41,106 nt of DNA from Syntrophobacterales bacterium (GCA_020060385.1 JAGVAH010000154.1:1-41106), one strand, 5' to 3'. Counted from the first letter of the stretch, positions 1-10,999 are shown. Made by a program: numbers and translations. The notes: a model not told the origin generated them from the letters alone.

Positions 1-85
1 TGCCAAAAGTTCTTTCCTCTTATCCCCTCTCCCCCCAGCGGGGGGAGAGGGTTAGGGTGAGGGGGGGCGGAAAAAACTTTTGGCA
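1..85. repeat. Nested inverted-repeat element
   Basis: An 11-bp inverted repeat, TGCCAAAAGTT at 1-11 and its complement at 75-85, encloses a second palindrome, CCTCTCCCCC (26-35) against GGGGGAGAGG (41-50). The inner palindrome and its trailing G-rich part recur at 17445-17483 and 39195-39239, so this is a dispersed family. It may begin before the window. No protein is encoded. Confidence 0.65.
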
Positions 86-151
86 ACCAGTATAAATAAG
101 GTTACCATAATAACGAAATCTAAGTTTTCGAATCTTAGAAGAAGTCTTTAT

Positions 152-236
152 TCCCCCCTTTGAAAAAGGGGGGTTAGGGGGGATTTGTAAGCGCCCGAAA
201 TCCCCCTAAATCCCCCTTTTCCAAAGGGGGACTTTA
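152..236. repeat. C5T3 palindromic repeat, copy 1
   Basis: Two C-rich/G-rich hairpin arms (CCCCCCTTTG...GGGGGG and CCCCCTTTTCC...GGGGG) surround a short centre near 188-200. The same layout recurs at 38981-39066 and, interrupted by another repeat, at 40083-40291. The structure suggests a MITE-like or REP-like element able to fold into a long cruciform. Confidence 0.65.
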
Positions 237-300
237 GAGCCTCCGGTTATATTTGAAGTCCTGAATATATTACTCGGAGCACAAAATAAAATGCTTTTTT

Positions 301-360
301 GTCACCCTGAGCGAAGCGAAGGGTCTATATTCTTCGGCCCCTTCGGGGCCTCAGAATGAC
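301..360. repeat. GTCA-TTCTGA-type dispersed palindrome, copy 1
   Basis: The stretch opens with GTCACCCTGAGCGAAGCGAA and closes with CAGAATGAC, with an internal hairpin GGCCCC/GGGGCC near 338-350. Related copies lie at 30557-30627 and 33066-33157. It sits directly downstream of gatB and may act as its 3' structure. Elements opening GTCATTCTGAGCGAAGCGAA are familiar from many bacterial genomes. Confidence 0.6.
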
Positions 361-420
361 AGCAAAGGCAAATGGCTTCTTGCTCCGAGTAGTAATTACC
401 AGCAGTCTGCTTAATATCCA

Positions 421-1848
421 TTACTCTAAAAGGCGCTGAAAGATTTCGTTCGCCAGCTGCGGATTGGCCTGGCCCTTGGTTTTGCGCATCAACTGCCCCA
501 CGAAGAAGCCCATGACCTTGGTCTTGCCGGCCTGATAGTCCGCCACTTCCTTGGGGTGGGCCGCCAGAATCTCTTGGGCCGCCGCTTCCAGGGCCCCCGC
601 GTCGCTGATCTGCTCCAGCCCCTTTTCTTTGACAATGGCCTCCGGGTCCTTGCCCGTGGCCCACATCTCCTCGAAGACCTTCTTCGCCAGGGACCCGCTG
701 ATGGTCCCTTTTTCCACCAGGGCCAGGAGCTTCCCCAAAGCCCCGGGGGTCACCGGGCAGGCGGCGATGCCCGCGTCCTGGGTCTTTAATTCCCTCAGGA
801 GCTCCACCATGATCCAGTTGCTCACCTGCTTGGGCTGGGGAAATTCTTTGACGCAGGCCTCGAAATAGTCAGCCAGGGCCTTATCCCCGGTAAGAACCTC
901 GGCGTCATAGGCCGGCAGGCCGTACTGCTCTTGAAAGCGTTGGCCCTTGGCCGTGGGCAGCTCCGGCAATCCGGCCTTAAGGTCCTCCAGCCAGGCGGCT
1001 TCGATCCTCACCGGCACCAGGTCCGGGTCCGGAAAGTAGCGGTAATCGTGGGTCTCTTCCTTGCCCCGCATGGACGCGGTCTGGCCCTGGGCCGTATCCC
1101 AAAGGCGGGTCTCCTGAACGATCTCTTTGCCTGCCTCCAGCAAAGCCCGCTGCCGCTTGATCTCATATTCCAGGGCCTGTTTGACGAAGCGGAAGGAGTT
1201 CATGTTCTTCAGTTCGGCCTTGGTGCCGAACTCACTTTGGCCCATCGGCCGCAGGGAGATGTTGGCGTCGCAGCGCAGCGACCCCTCCTCCATGTTGCCG
1301 TCGCAGATCCCCAGGTAGAGCAGGATATTGCGCAAACCCTTGAAATACTCCACCGCCTCTTCGGGGGTACGCATGTCCGGCTCGCTGACGATTTCGATCA
1401 GAGGCACGCCGGTGCGGTTGAAATCCACGAAGCTCACCGGCCGGTGCTCGCTGTGGATGAGCTTGCCCGCGTCCTCCTCCAGGTGGATGCGGGTGATGCC
1501 GATGCGCCTGGTCTCGCCGCCCGCCCTAATATCCAGATGGCCGTGTTCCGCCAGGGGCAGTTCGTATTGGGAAATCTGGTAGCCCTTGGGGAGATCGGGG
1601 TAGAAATAATTTTTCCGGGCAAAGACCGATTCTTCATTGATCCGGCAATCGGTGGCCAGGGCCATCTTCAGGGCGAACTCCACGGCCTTTTGGTTCAGGA
1701 CCGGGAGAGAGCCGGGCATTCCCAGGCAGACTTCACAGACCTGGGTGTTGGGAGGGGCCCCGAAGGTGGTGGCGCAGCCGCAGAAGATCTTGCTGGCCGT
1801 GAGGAGTTCGGCGTGGATTTCCAGCCCGATAATCGCTTCATATTCCAT
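421..1848 (-). CDS. gatB: Aspartyl/glutamyl-tRNA(Asn/Gln) amidotransferase subunit B
   Basis: GatB recognises misacylated Glu-tRNA(Gln) or Asp-tRNA(Asn) and, in the GatCAB complex, transamidates it with ammonia delivered from GatA. The 475-residue protein has family length. It starts with the hallmark [13 protein letters not shown], then a Zn-binding cysteine cluster (CGC and [15 protein letters not shown], residues ~22-52), the catalytic GatB core with [18 protein letters not shown], and a C-terminal tail/YqeY domain (~325-475) ending in the usual [11 protein letters not shown] motif. The ATG at 1848 gives the canonical N-terminus. No gatA or gatC is adjacent here, so the complex is probably encoded at dispersed loci. 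Downstream lie only dispersed repeats. Confidence 0.97.
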   Translation of the reverse strand: MEYEAIIGLEIHAELLTASKIFCGCATTFGAPPNTQVCEVCLGMPGSLPVLNQKAVEFALKMALATDCRINEESVFARKNYFYPDLPKGYQISQYELPLAEHGHLDIRAGGETRRIGITRIHLEEDAGKLIHSEHRPVSFVDFNRTGVPLIEIVSEPDMRTPEEAVEYFKGLRNILLYLGICDGNMEEGSLRCDANISLRPMGQSEFGTKAELKNMNSFRFVKQALEYEIKRQRALLEAGKEIVQETRLWDTAQGQTASMRGKEETHDYRYFPDPDLVPVRIEAAWLEDLKAGLPELPTAKGQRFQEQYGLPAYDAEVLTGDKALADYFEACVKEFPQPKQVSNWIMVELLRELKTQDAGIAACPVTPGALGKLLALVEKGTISGSLAKKVFEEMWATGKDPEAIVKEKGLEQISDAGALEAAAQEILAAHPKEVADYQAGKTKVMGFFVGQLMRKTKGQANPQLANEIFQRLLE

Positions 1849-2177
1849 ATGATCAACCTGAGTTGGGCAAAGCTGGGCGGGAAAGGGAGGCAGGCGGCGT
1901 CCCCCACGCCTAAAAACTCCTCCGGCCCCCTGGCCGGGGCTTTAATATTGCTGCAATAATATCTAAAAATATCCCAACCCCGGGAACTCTGTCAAGTCGG
2001 AGGGTAAGGGGGGCGGGGGGAGAGTCAGGGGCTTCCTTTCCCCACCGTCCGCCCCCATAGGAAGAGAAAATCACCCTCCCCCTTGGCTCCGGGAGAGAGA
2101 TGCGGTAAATTAACCTCGCCTCCTATTCTTTATTTTGATTTAAGAACGAAAACCGCAGGCTAATAACGAGGTGTGAT
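1849..2177. other. Divergent intergenic region gatB/fabD
   Basis: This 329-bp gap separates gatB (-) from fabD (+) and must hold both promoters, but no clear -35/-10 pair could be assigned. A small hairpin, GCCCC (1925-1929) with GGGGC (1936-1940) followed by TTTAAT, has no + strand gene upstream of it. The last ~70 bp before fabD is AT-rich. No coding sequence was recognised. Confidence 0.5.
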
Positions 2178-3125
2178 ATGGCCAAACTGGCATTTCTCTT
2201 TCCCGGGCAGGGATCCCAATACGTGGGCATGGGTAAAGACCTTTATGATACCGACCCCGAAGCCCGGGAGCTTTTCCAGGTGGCGGAGGAGAGGACCGGC
2301 CTCCCTTTGCGGCGCCTCTGCTTTGAGGGACCCATGGAGGAACTCACCGAGACAGTCAACCTCCAGCCAGCAGTCACCCTGGTGAATCTCTGTCTCTACC
2401 AGGCCCTGCAAAGGGCCGGAGTTACGCCCCAGGCGGTCTGCGGCCACAGCCTGGGGGAATACAGCGCCCTCTTTGCCGCGGGGGTGCTGAGCCCGGGGGA
2501 CACCCTGGCCGCGGTCCAGGAAAGGGGCCGTCTCATGCAGCGGGAGGCGGAAAAGCACCCCGGGGCCATGGCGGCCATCATCGGCCTGGCCCCGGAAAAG
2601 CTGGGGGAATTGCTGGACCCCCTGGTCCAGGAAGGCCCCCTGGCCTTGGCCAATTTCAACACTCCCGAGCAGACGGTGGTTTCCGGCTCCCCGGAGATGG
2701 TGAGCCGGGCCGCGGAGGTATGCAAGGCCGCGGGGGCCCGGGCCGTGCCCCTAAAGGTCTCCGGGGCCTGGCACTCCCCTCTGATGGCCGCGGCCACCCC
2801 GGATTTCAGCGCCTTCATGGAGTCCTTGCCGTTTCAGGCCCCCCGCCTGCCCCTCTATCTCAACGCCACCGCGGCCCAGGAGAGCGATCCCCTCATTCTG
2901 CGCCAGGCCATGGGCCGCCAGCTCACCTCGCCGGTGCGCTGGGCCGACCTCATCCTCAATTTAAAAGGGTCGGGCATTGATACCTGGGTGGAAGTGGGCC
3001 CCAAGAACGTGCTCAAGGGCCTGGTGCGCAAGATTCTGCCCCAGGAGCCCGGGGAGAATTTCTTCAACGTGGAAAACCGGGAGAGCCTGGCCCGGTTTGT
3101 GGAGGCGTGGTCGGCAAAGGTATAA
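2178..3125 (+). CDS. fabD: Malonyl-CoA:ACP transacylase
   Basis: FabD transfers malonyl from CoA to acyl carrier protein for fatty-acid elongation in the cytosol. The 315-residue protein has the N-terminal FLFPGQGSQYVGMG motif, the nucleophile elbow GHSLGE with Ser91, and the partner histidine in GAWHSPLM (His199). Length and architecture match stand-alone bacterial FabD (~310 residues). The ATG at 2178 follows CGAGGTG by a few bases and gives the canonical MAKLAFLFPGQG start. It is isolated from fabH, fabG and acpP, which are often its neighbours, so it is likely monocistronic. A GC-rich hairpin follows the stop. Confidence 0.97.
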   Translation: MAKLAFLFPGQGSQYVGMGKDLYDTDPEARELFQVAEERTGLPLRRLCFEGPMEELTETVNLQPAVTLVNLCLYQALQRAGVTPQAVCGHSLGEYSALFAAGVLSPGDTLAAVQERGRLMQREAEKHPGAMAAIIGLAPEKLGELLDPLVQEGPLALANFNTPEQTVVSGSPEMVSRAAEVCKAAGARAVPLKVSGAWHSPLMAAATPDFSAFMESLPFQAPRLPLYLNATAAQESDPLILRQAMGRQLTSPVRWADLILNLKGSGIDTWVEVGPKNVLKGLVRKILPQEPGENFFNVENRESLARFVEAWSAKV

Positions 3126-3148
3126 TCCCGGGAGTTTGGGGGAAGAGC

Positions 3149-3167
3149 TGGGGGCCTTTGCCCCCCA
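3149..3167. terminator. Possible bidirectional terminator between fabD and the PilZ gene
   Basis: A G-rich/C-rich stem (about GGGGGC / GCCCCC) with a CTTT loop lies between the convergent fabD and PilZ genes, flanked by a second complementary layer (GGGGAAG and CTTCCCC). There is no U-tract, so intrinsic termination is uncertain. Confidence 0.35.
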
Positions 3168-3195
3168 ACCCTTCCCCAGCCTCGTCCCCGGGCCG

Positions 3196-3480
3196 TCAAT
3201 CCAGGTTGCGGAAGAACTCCACCCCCAGGCGGCAGAACCCCGGTTTTTCAGAGGAGGGAAGAACCCAGATAACTGTCCCCCAGTGGCGGATCTCCTTTTC
3301 CTGCCCCGGACGGAGAAAGCTGAATTCCACAAAATCTCCCGGGGCAAAGGTGAGTTGGGTCTCCAACTTGGCTCCCAGGGGACTGTGATCCAGCATAAAA
3401 CTGCCTGCCCCGGGTTGGTTGTTGATTTCTTTGAGTTCCAGTAATTCAGCTGTACGTGGTACCCGCCGCCGCTCGTCCAT
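3196..3480 (-). CDS. Single-domain PilZ protein (c-di-GMP receptor)
   Basis: This 94-residue protein is essentially a lone PilZ domain. PilZ domains bind cyclic di-GMP through an N-terminal RxxxR and a DxSxxG motif; both are visible, RRVPR (residues 5-9) and DHSPLG (about 31-36). The rest reads as a beta-barrel with GDFVEFSF and WGTVIWV strands. A GGGAG Shine-Dalgarno precedes the ATG at 3480. It converges on fabD and lies ~150 bp downstream of the CHASE2 cyclase gene on the same strand, so they could share a transcript. It is probably an adaptor responding to c-di-GMP made or degraded by enzymes such as the GGDEF and HD-GYP proteins further on; its target is unknown. Confidence 0.85.
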   Translation of the reverse strand: MDERRRVPRTAELLELKEINNQPGAGSFMLDHSPLGAKLETQLTFAPGDFVEFSFLRPGQEKEIRHWGTVIWVLPSSEKPGFCRLGVEFFRNLD

Positions 3481-3629
3481 AGGTCTCCCGAATAAGCATG
3501 ATTTCCCCTGCCGGAAAAGGGGAAGGCCGGAGCGTCCCTGCGGTCTCCTAAATTCCCTTTCAATTACCGCTGATTATTAAGTTGCCCTAGCGATTAACCT
3601 TATTCCTTGAACCGAAAAACGAAAACCTT

Positions 3630-5879
3630 TTACTTACCGGTCATGGTGGTCACCGGGGTCCAATCCGGTCCAGGCGGTTCTTCCCGGTATTTTTTAGCCT
3701 GGAGCAGGTGGCGCCGCGTCGGCACATCATGGGGGCGCAAACGGACAACCTCTTCCAGGGCGGCGATGCTCTCCGCCCAATGCCCCGCCTGATAGTGACC
3801 CAGGCCCCGGTGATAGGCCTCCAGGAATTGAGCCAGCTCCGGGTCCGGCGTTCCTTCTCCCAGCAATTCGTAAACCTCCAGGGCTTTGGTCTTCCCCTTA
3901 ACCTGCACCAGGTCCACCTGCCGCAAGATAAAACCCTCGCCCAGCCCCTGGGCGGTGGCTTCACTGAGGAGGATATCCGTGCCGTAATACTTGTTTAAGC
4001 CTTCCAGACGGGAAGCCAGGTTGACGTTGTCCCCGATTGCGGTGTAGTTGAAGAGGCGGTCGGAGCCCATATTGCCCACGGCCGCCACCCCGGAATTGAT
4101 CCCCACCCCGACGCGGATCTGGGGGCGCCCTTCGGCCGCCCACCGTTGGCCCATTTCCCGCAGCGTCCCCACCATGTCCAGGGCGGTGCGGGAGGCCAGA
4201 CTCGCATGGTCAGGAAGGTCCAGGGGCGCGCCGAACAGGGCCATGATGGCGTCGCCAATGTATTTATCTATGGTGCCCCCGTGCTGGATAATGATGTTGC
4301 TCATGGGATTGAGGAAGTCATGGAGCACTTTCACCAGGGCTTCAGGATCCAGATGTTCCGAAAGGGAGGTAAAGCCCCGGATGTCAGTGAAGAGGATGGT
4401 GAGTTCCCGGCGTTCACCCCCCAGGCGCAGGTTGTCGGGGTGCCTCAAAATCTCCCGGACCACCGCCGGGGCTACGTAAGCCTCGAAGGTCCGGCGGGTG
4501 CGGGCCCTTTCCTTTTCTTCCAGTACATACCGATGCACGGTTAAGCCCACGTACACCACCCCGATCTGCAATAAGGGGTAAAAGAGATCCAATTGCCGGC
4601 CCAGATGGCTGAAACAGAAATAATTGACGGCAGTAAAACAGGTGGCTAAGGTGACCACGAACACCAGAGACCAGGCCGCGGACAATTGGGGCAAGGCCAG
4701 GGCCATGAAGACCCCCAGGGTCAGGATAATCAGCAGAGATAAGGCCCGGGGGTAGGCGGCAGTGCGCATATACCTGCCGGTTACCATATTATCCATGATC
4801 TGGGCCTGAATCTCCACCCCCGGATGATTTCCGGAAAAGGGACTGACCCGGAGATCATAGATCCCCACCGCGGTGGCCCCCACCAGGACGATTTTGTCTT
4901 TGAGAGCTCCGGGGGGCAGGCGGCCTTCCAGGACTGCGGCCGCGTCATAAGTGGGAAAGATGCCCGGGCCTCCCAGGTAATTGATGAGGAAACGGCCGAA
5001 GCGGTCCACCGGCAGCCGTTGTGGCCCCAGACGTACCTCTTCCACACCCAGGCGGGACAGGGTGATGCCCAGGGGCGGCCGTCCCAAATAGTGATCCACG
5101 GAGACCAGGGTCAGGGGTGCAAAAAAATCGGGGCCATAAAGAATGGCCAGGGGGATCCACCGGACCACGCCGTCTTGATCCGGAATCATGTTGAAATAAC
5201 CCCCGCCGGCCGCGGCCGCGGTAATTTCCGGGAGGTTAAGCTGCACTCCCTTGGCCCCCAATAAGGGAAGGTCGGAAGGTTCGGTTTCTGTAAGGCGCAC
5301 CAGGTTATAGCTGGAGGCCCGGATATAAGCTTCCCCCATAAGTTGCTGGGCTTCCAGGCCCCCCTTTATTCCTCCCACTTCCCGGAAGAAAAAACCCATG
5401 ATGGTGGGGGGGGGCTGGGCGATGACCTGGGTGAGACGGCGGTCCACGTCGGCCCGGCGCTGTTCTCGGTCCAACACGGCCGTTAATTGCGGGGTGGTCT
5501 TCCCCAGCCGGGCGATCTCCTGGCGCAGGTGGGCGAGAGTGCGGGCCGCGGCGCTTTCTTCTTTTTCGGCAAAGATAATATCCAGGGCCAGGACCCGGGG
5601 GCTCGCTTCTTTAATCCGGGAGAAAAGCCGGGCCTGGACTTCCCGGGGCCAGGGCCAGCGTCCCACCTTCTGGAGGCTGGCGTCGTCAATGGCCACCAGA
5701 GCGATTTCCGGGCCGGGGGGCTGCGGGCCCCGGAAGAGGAACTTGAGGTCGTAAAATTTGAGTTCCAGAAATTCTGTGTACGCGGGGCGCCAGAACAGGA
5801 GGACGGCCACCACCAGGGTCACCGCGGCCACCCAGCGGCCGGCGAAGGTCCGGTACAGGGAAACCAGGCGGCGCATCAT
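3630..5879 (-). CDS. CHASE2 sensor / class III adenylate cyclase
   Basis: A 749-residue membrane-bound cyclase predicted to make cAMP. An N-terminal membrane helix (~17-30) is followed by an extracytoplasmic CHASE2 sensory domain (~38-370), three membrane helices (~378-450), and a class III catalytic domain (~488-665). The two metal-binding aspartates are in FTDIRGF (Asp499) and KYIGD (Asp543). The KYIGD lysine (Lys539) and an Asp in the NYTAIGDNVNLASR segment are the adenine-selecting pair, which favours ATP over GTP. A short TPR-like tail (~680-735) ends the protein. The ATG at 5879 gives the membrane anchor. The architecture is common in Deltaproteobacteria and Cyanobacteria; the CHASE2 ligand is unknown. 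Confidence 0.93.
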   Translation of the reverse strand: MMRRLVSLYRTFAGRWVAAVTLVVAVLLFWRPAYTEFLELKFYDLKFLFRGPQPPGPEIALVAIDDASLQKVGRWPWPREVQARLFSRIKEASPRVLALDIIFAEKEESAAARTLAHLRQEIARLGKTTPQLTAVLDREQRRADVDRRLTQVIAQPPPTIMGFFFREVGGIKGGLEAQQLMGEAYIRASSYNLVRLTETEPSDLPLLGAKGVQLNLPEITAAAAGGGYFNMIPDQDGVVRWIPLAILYGPDFFAPLTLVSVDHYLGRPPLGITLSRLGVEEVRLGPQRLPVDRFGRFLINYLGGPGIFPTYDAAAVLEGRLPPGALKDKIVLVGATAVGIYDLRVSPFSGNHPGVEIQAQIMDNMVTGRYMRTAAYPRALSLLIILTLGVFMALALPQLSAAWSLVFVVTLATCFTAVNYFCFSHLGRQLDLFYPLLQIGVVYVGLTVHRYVLEEKERARTRRTFEAYVAPAVVREILRHPDNLRLGGERRELTILFTDIRGFTSLSEHLDPEALVKVLHDFLNPMSNIIIQHGGTIDKYIGDAIMALFGAPLDLPDHASLASRTALDMVGTLREMGQRWAAEGRPQIRVGVGINSGVAAVGNMGSDRLFNYTAIGDNVNLASRLEGLNKYYGTDILLSEATAQGLGEGFILRQVDLVQVKGKTKALEVYELLGEGTPDPELAQFLEAYHRGLGHYQAGHWAESIAALEEVVRLRPHDVPTRRHLLQAKKYREEPPGPDWTPVTTMTGK

Positions 5880-5972
5880 CCCTGCACCATCCTTCCATCG
5901 GTAGCCGGGCCAAGCACCCGGAGGGGAGTGGTAATGTGCATTTTTCTTCCCCGGTCTTGCCGAGGTCTTTAG

Positions 5973-6110
5973 ATGTCTTATCGGTTGCTGCAGCCCCTAC
6001 ATGACAAAATCATCATCGGGGAAGACGGCTCCGGAGTCAATAAAATTTCCCCGGTCGCGGCCGGACTTCTCCGGGATGGCCGTTTATATCCAGTAACCCT
6101 CAAAAAGTAA
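5973..6110 (+). CDS. Possible 45-residue small protein
   Basis: In the 400-bp gap between the cyclase (-) and phoU (+) a short frame opens at ATG 5973, preceded at suitable spacing by GAGGT, and ends at TAA 6110. The peptide begins MSYRLLQPLHDKIIIGEDG and ends with LYPVTLKK. It resembles no family I recognise. The composition looks protein-like rather than low-complexity, but a frame of this length can arise by chance. The rest of the gap (5880-5972 and 6111-6279) shows no other feature I can name; no Pho box was found. Confidence 0.25.
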   Translation: MSYRLLQPLHDKIIIGEDGSGVNKISPVAAGLLRDGRLYPVTLKK

Positions 6111-6279
6111 AATGGGGCACCGGGTTGGAAGGCGCAAGGAGACCCCGCTCCCTGAGAGTGACAGATTATCAGGACTTGCGCAGAAGTCCCGGCTGGGGAT
6201 AGGAGAAATTTTGCTGCCGCCAATTGCCGGAAGGGGTTGAAAAGGTTACTATAAGCCCAGGCTAACCTGGGGGTGGGAG

Positions 6280-6957
6280 ATGATGGAAGAGAAGGCGCGC
6301 AGAGATAGGTTCCACCAGGAATTGGAGGCCTTGAAGGAAAGGTTGCTGGAGTTGGCCGGGCTGGCGCAGACAGCCTTGGCAGGATGCATCACCGCTTTCT
6401 GGAACCGGAACCCGGACCTGTCCCGCCAGGTGATCAACGGCGATCGGGCCATCAATGACCTGGAAGTGGACATCGACGGAGAATGCATCCGCTTGGTGGC
6501 CCTGTACCAGCCGGTGGCCATTGATCTCCGGGTGATCATGGCGGTGGACCATATCATCGCTGAAATCGAACGCATCGGCGATCAGGCGGTGAACGTGGCG
6601 GAAGAGGCCTTGAATCTGGCCGGCCGCCCGCCTCAGCCCCTTCACCCTGACCTCCTCACCATGGCCCGCAAAGTTCAAGAGATGGTGGCCCGGAGCCTGG
6701 AATCCTTTATCAACCGGGACGTCCAGGCAGCCCGGCAGGTGTGCCTGGCGGACGATGAAGTGGACAACCTGGACCGGTCCATCACCCAGGAATTGCTGGC
6801 AAATATGGCGGCCCACCAGGAAGTGGTGCCCCTGGACCTTTGCCAGATCGACATCGTCCGCAATCTGGAACGGGTGGGGGACCATGCCACCAATATCGCC
6901 GAGCAGGTTGTGTATATGGTGGAGGGGGAAAACGTCCGTCATCGCTGCCAGGGATAG
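6280..6957 (+). CDS. phoU: PhoU-type phosphate signalling protein
   Basis: PhoU couples the Pst phosphate transporter to the PhoR/PhoB two-component system and keeps the Pho regulon off when phosphate is plentiful. The 225-residue protein has the usual length and two PhoU three-helix repeats. Each carries the metal-cluster signature, first EIERIGDQAVNVAE (~95-108), then NLERVGDHATNIAE (~195-210). ATG codons at 6280 and 6283 both follow the G-rich GGGTGGGAG; the second is better spaced. No pst, phoB or phoR genes flank it, so it is an orphan copy; such orphans may act on other transporters. hrcA begins 110 bp downstream. Confidence 0.93.
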   Translation: MMEEKARRDRFHQELEALKERLLELAGLAQTALAGCITAFWNRNPDLSRQVINGDRAINDLEVDIDGECIRLVALYQPVAIDLRVIMAVDHIIAEIERIGDQAVNVAEEALNLAGRPPQPLHPDLLTMARKVQEMVARSLESFINRDVQAARQVCLADDEVDNLDRSITQELLANMAAHQEVVPLDLCQIDIVRNLERVGDHATNIAEQVVYMVEGENVRHRCQG

Positions 6958-7067
6958 GGGGAAGGATACCGGGGGCCCGGGCCTGGGTCCTGGTTCCGGG
7001 TCAGGGCCAAAAGGTCCTTATATCCCTTGACAAATTCCCAGAGGATTATTAATTTTATAAAGATTAT

Positions 7068-8126
7068 ATGGTGGCCGCGGACAGCATCATGCAACTATTA
7101 GGAGAGCGGGATACCAGGGTTTTGAAAACCGTGGTAGTCCAATATATTGCCACTGGCGAGCCTGTGGGCTCCCGCCTGGTAGCCAAGTTGTCAGGGCTCA
7201 ATCTCAGCCCGGCCAGCATCCGCAACGTGATGATGGATTTGGAGGAGCGGGGTTATCTCCGCCAGCCCCATACCTCCGCCGGACGTCTGCCCACGGCCCT
7301 GGGGTTCAGGTATTATGTGGATCACATTCTGCCCATCGCCAAATTGGGACCGCGGATGCAGAAGCAGATTACCAAGGCCCTGGCCCTCCCGGAAGTGGAG
7401 CCCCAGGAGCTGTTCCGCCAGGCCTCCCGGGTCCTTTCCGCGGTGAGCGGCCACCCGGCTTTGGTGCTGGCCCCCCGGCCCCAGGGGATGCGTCTCAAAC
7501 ACGTCCAGTTCATCACTCTGGGGGGGGACGGGGTCCTCACCGTGCTGGTGGGCCAGGACCACCAGGTGCAAACCCGGTTCGTGCGCAGCAGCACCCGCTA
7601 TAGCCAGGGGCAGTTGGACCGGTTCAGCCAATATCTGAATGAACTCTGCCAGGATCTCACCCTAGGGGAAACCCGCCGGCAGATTCTGGCCCGGATGGAA
7701 GAGGATAAAAATTTGTTTGACAAGATGGTCTCCCAGGCCCTGAGTCTGAGCCGCCAGGCCCTCCAGAGTGAGGAGGAAGAAGAGCTGTACATCGAGGGGA
7801 CCAGCCAGATCCTGGATTATCCGGAATTTGCCGCGGATGTGGAAAAGATCCGCGCCCTGTTTAAGGCCTTTGAAGAAAAGCACCACCTGATCAACCTGCT
7901 GGATCAAACCCTGGCTTCCCAGGGGGTGCAGATCATTATCAGCCCGGATGAGCACTTCCCGGAGATGCAACTCAGTGTGGTGGCTTCATCCTATGCCGGC
8001 AGCCGCACGCCGGTGGGCAGCCTGGGCATCATCGGCCCCATGCGCATGGACTACGGCCGGGTGATTCCCATTGTCCGCTTTACCGCCTCCATGGTCACTG
8101 ATTTGCTCAAAAAGTGGCATAGTTGA
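7068..8126 (+). CDS. hrcA: Heat-inducible transcription repressor HrcA
   Basis: HrcA represses chaperone operons by binding the CIRCE inverted repeat, with GroEL as co-factor. The 352-residue protein has the N-terminal winged helix (RDTRVLKTVVVQYIATGEPV, then RNVMMDLEERGYLRQPHTSAGR) and the C-terminal GAF-like domain ending in the typical VGSLGIIGPMRMDY segment. It leads hrcA-grpE-dnaK, the conserved order. The start is uncertain: ATG 7068 has no good Shine-Dalgarno and ATG 7089 is an alternative. TTGACA at 7027-7032 is a candidate -35, with a poor -10 (near 7049-7055). I found no CIRCE element upstream, so the set may be driven by another heat-shock system such as sigma-32, although no clear sigma-32 site was seen either. 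Confidence 0.96.
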   Translation: MVAADSIMQLLGERDTRVLKTVVVQYIATGEPVGSRLVAKLSGLNLSPASIRNVMMDLEERGYLRQPHTSAGRLPTALGFRYYVDHILPIAKLGPRMQKQITKALALPEVEPQELFRQASRVLSAVSGHPALVLAPRPQGMRLKHVQFITLGGDGVLTVLVGQDHQVQTRFVRSSTRYSQGQLDRFSQYLNELCQDLTLGETRRQILARMEEDKNLFDKMVSQALSLSRQALQSEEEEELYIEGTSQILDYPEFAADVEKIRALFKAFEEKHHLINLLDQTLASQGVQIIISPDEHFPEMQLSVVASSYAGSRTPVGSLGIIGPMRMDYGRVIPIVRFTASMVTDLLKKWHS

Positions 8127-8205
8127 GGCCCCGCTCCCTGGTGCTCGTCCGTTGCGGTTTTCCCCGCCGGCAACAGGAGAGTAAAGATGTTAAGGAGAGA
8201 GACTT

Positions 8206-8796
8206 ATGTCCTTATCCAAAGATAAGGGAGGAAAAATAAAGAAAGAGACTGCGGCCAAAGGCGGTCGGGAACCCGAGGCGGCTCCGGTGGTGGAGGCCGT
8301 GGCCGAGCCGGAAGTGCAGCCGGAAAAGACCCCGGAGGCCCAGGAATATTACGAACGTCTGCTGCGTTGCGCAGCCGAGATCGAGAATCTGAAGAAGCGC
8401 CAGGAGAAAGAGAAGGCCGAACTGCTGCAGTTCGCCAACGAAAGCCTCATCAAAGAGCTTCTCCCCGTGGTGGACAACCTGGAGCTGGCCCTGGAGCATG
8501 GCCGCCAGTTGGACGCGCCCCCACCCTTGTTGGAAGGGCTGGAACTGGTGCATCAGGGGTTTCTCAAGGCCCTGACCCGGTTCGGGGTGACCCCCATCGC
8601 CTGTATGGGGGAAGCCTTCGACCCGGCCTTCCATAATGCGGTGATGCAGGAAGAGACCACGGACGCGGCAGATTACACCATCCTCAAGGAATTACAGAAA
8701 GGCTATCTCCTCCAAAGCCGCCTGCTACGGCCGGCCATGGTGGTGGTGGCCCGCAACACCCAAAAAACTACAGTACCCATTGATGTAAAAGTCTAG
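8206..8796 (+). CDS. grpE: Nucleotide exchange factor GrpE
   Basis: GrpE releases ADP from DnaK and so resets the chaperone cycle in the cytosol. The 196-residue protein has a charged, disordered N-terminus (~1-45), a long coiled-coil helix (YERLLRCAAEIENLKKRQEKE, split here by family wording, ~48-90), and the C-terminal beta-wing with GVTPIACMGEAFDPAFHNAV. The AAGGAGAG before ATG 8206 is a strong ribosome-binding site. It lies 79 bp after hrcA and 12 bp before dnaK, so the three are very likely one operon. Confidence 0.97.
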   Translation: MSLSKDKGGKIKKETAAKGGREPEAAPVVEAVAEPEVQPEKTPEAQEYYERLLRCAAEIENLKKRQEKEKAELLQFANESLIKELLPVVDNLELALEHGRQLDAPPPLLEGLELVHQGFLKALTRFGVTPIACMGEAFDPAFHNAVMQEETTDAADYTILKELQKGYLLQSRLLRPAMVVVARNTQKTTVPIDVKV

Positions 8797-8808
8797 GAGG
8801 AAAGATAA

Positions 8809-10743
<1,935 letters not shown>

Positions 10744-10750
10744 AGGTCTG

Positions 10751-10788
10751 GTTTAGGGAAGGGCAGGGTCACCGGCCCTTCCCCAAAC
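10751..10788 (+). terminator. Stem-loop after dnaK
   Basis: Nine perfect base pairs, GGGAAGGGC (10756-10764) with GCCCTTCCC (10775-10783), are extended by GTTT/AAAC after a mismatch. There is no U-tract. It lies 8 bp beyond the dnaK stop and is the likely 3' end of hrcA-grpE-dnaK. The following ~210 bp (10789-10999) is GC-rich with several short palindromes, for example GGGGTAGCCC...GTACCCC near 10817-10837, but matches no riboswitch I could recognise. Confidence 0.5.
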
Positions 10789-10999
10789 TGCCGGGCCTTG
10801 GCGTCGGTGCCGGCGCCCGGGGTAGCCCTGTGTACCCCGTGGCGGTCTCCCACTGGAGGCAAGGTCCGGTTTGAATACGGCCGCAGCCCTTGCCGTGTAC
10901 GGTCAGGGCCAGATCCCTATGCATGGTGGCGCAGGCGGTTTTGGCTCCGGGCCTGACTTTTTCACTATCAAGCACCTGACACTCCGTGGGTATTAGATC

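Noticed and set aside
1925-1945. Intrinsic terminator upstream of fabD
   Set aside because: A GCCCC/GGGGC hairpin with TTTAAT exists, but no gene on the + strand lies upstream, and its 5-bp stem is weak.
7027-7055. Promoter of hrcA
   Set aside because: TTGACA is present at 7027-7032, but no acceptable -10 lies at 16-18 bp; AT-rich TTAATTTTATAAA is ambiguous. Not reported as a feature.
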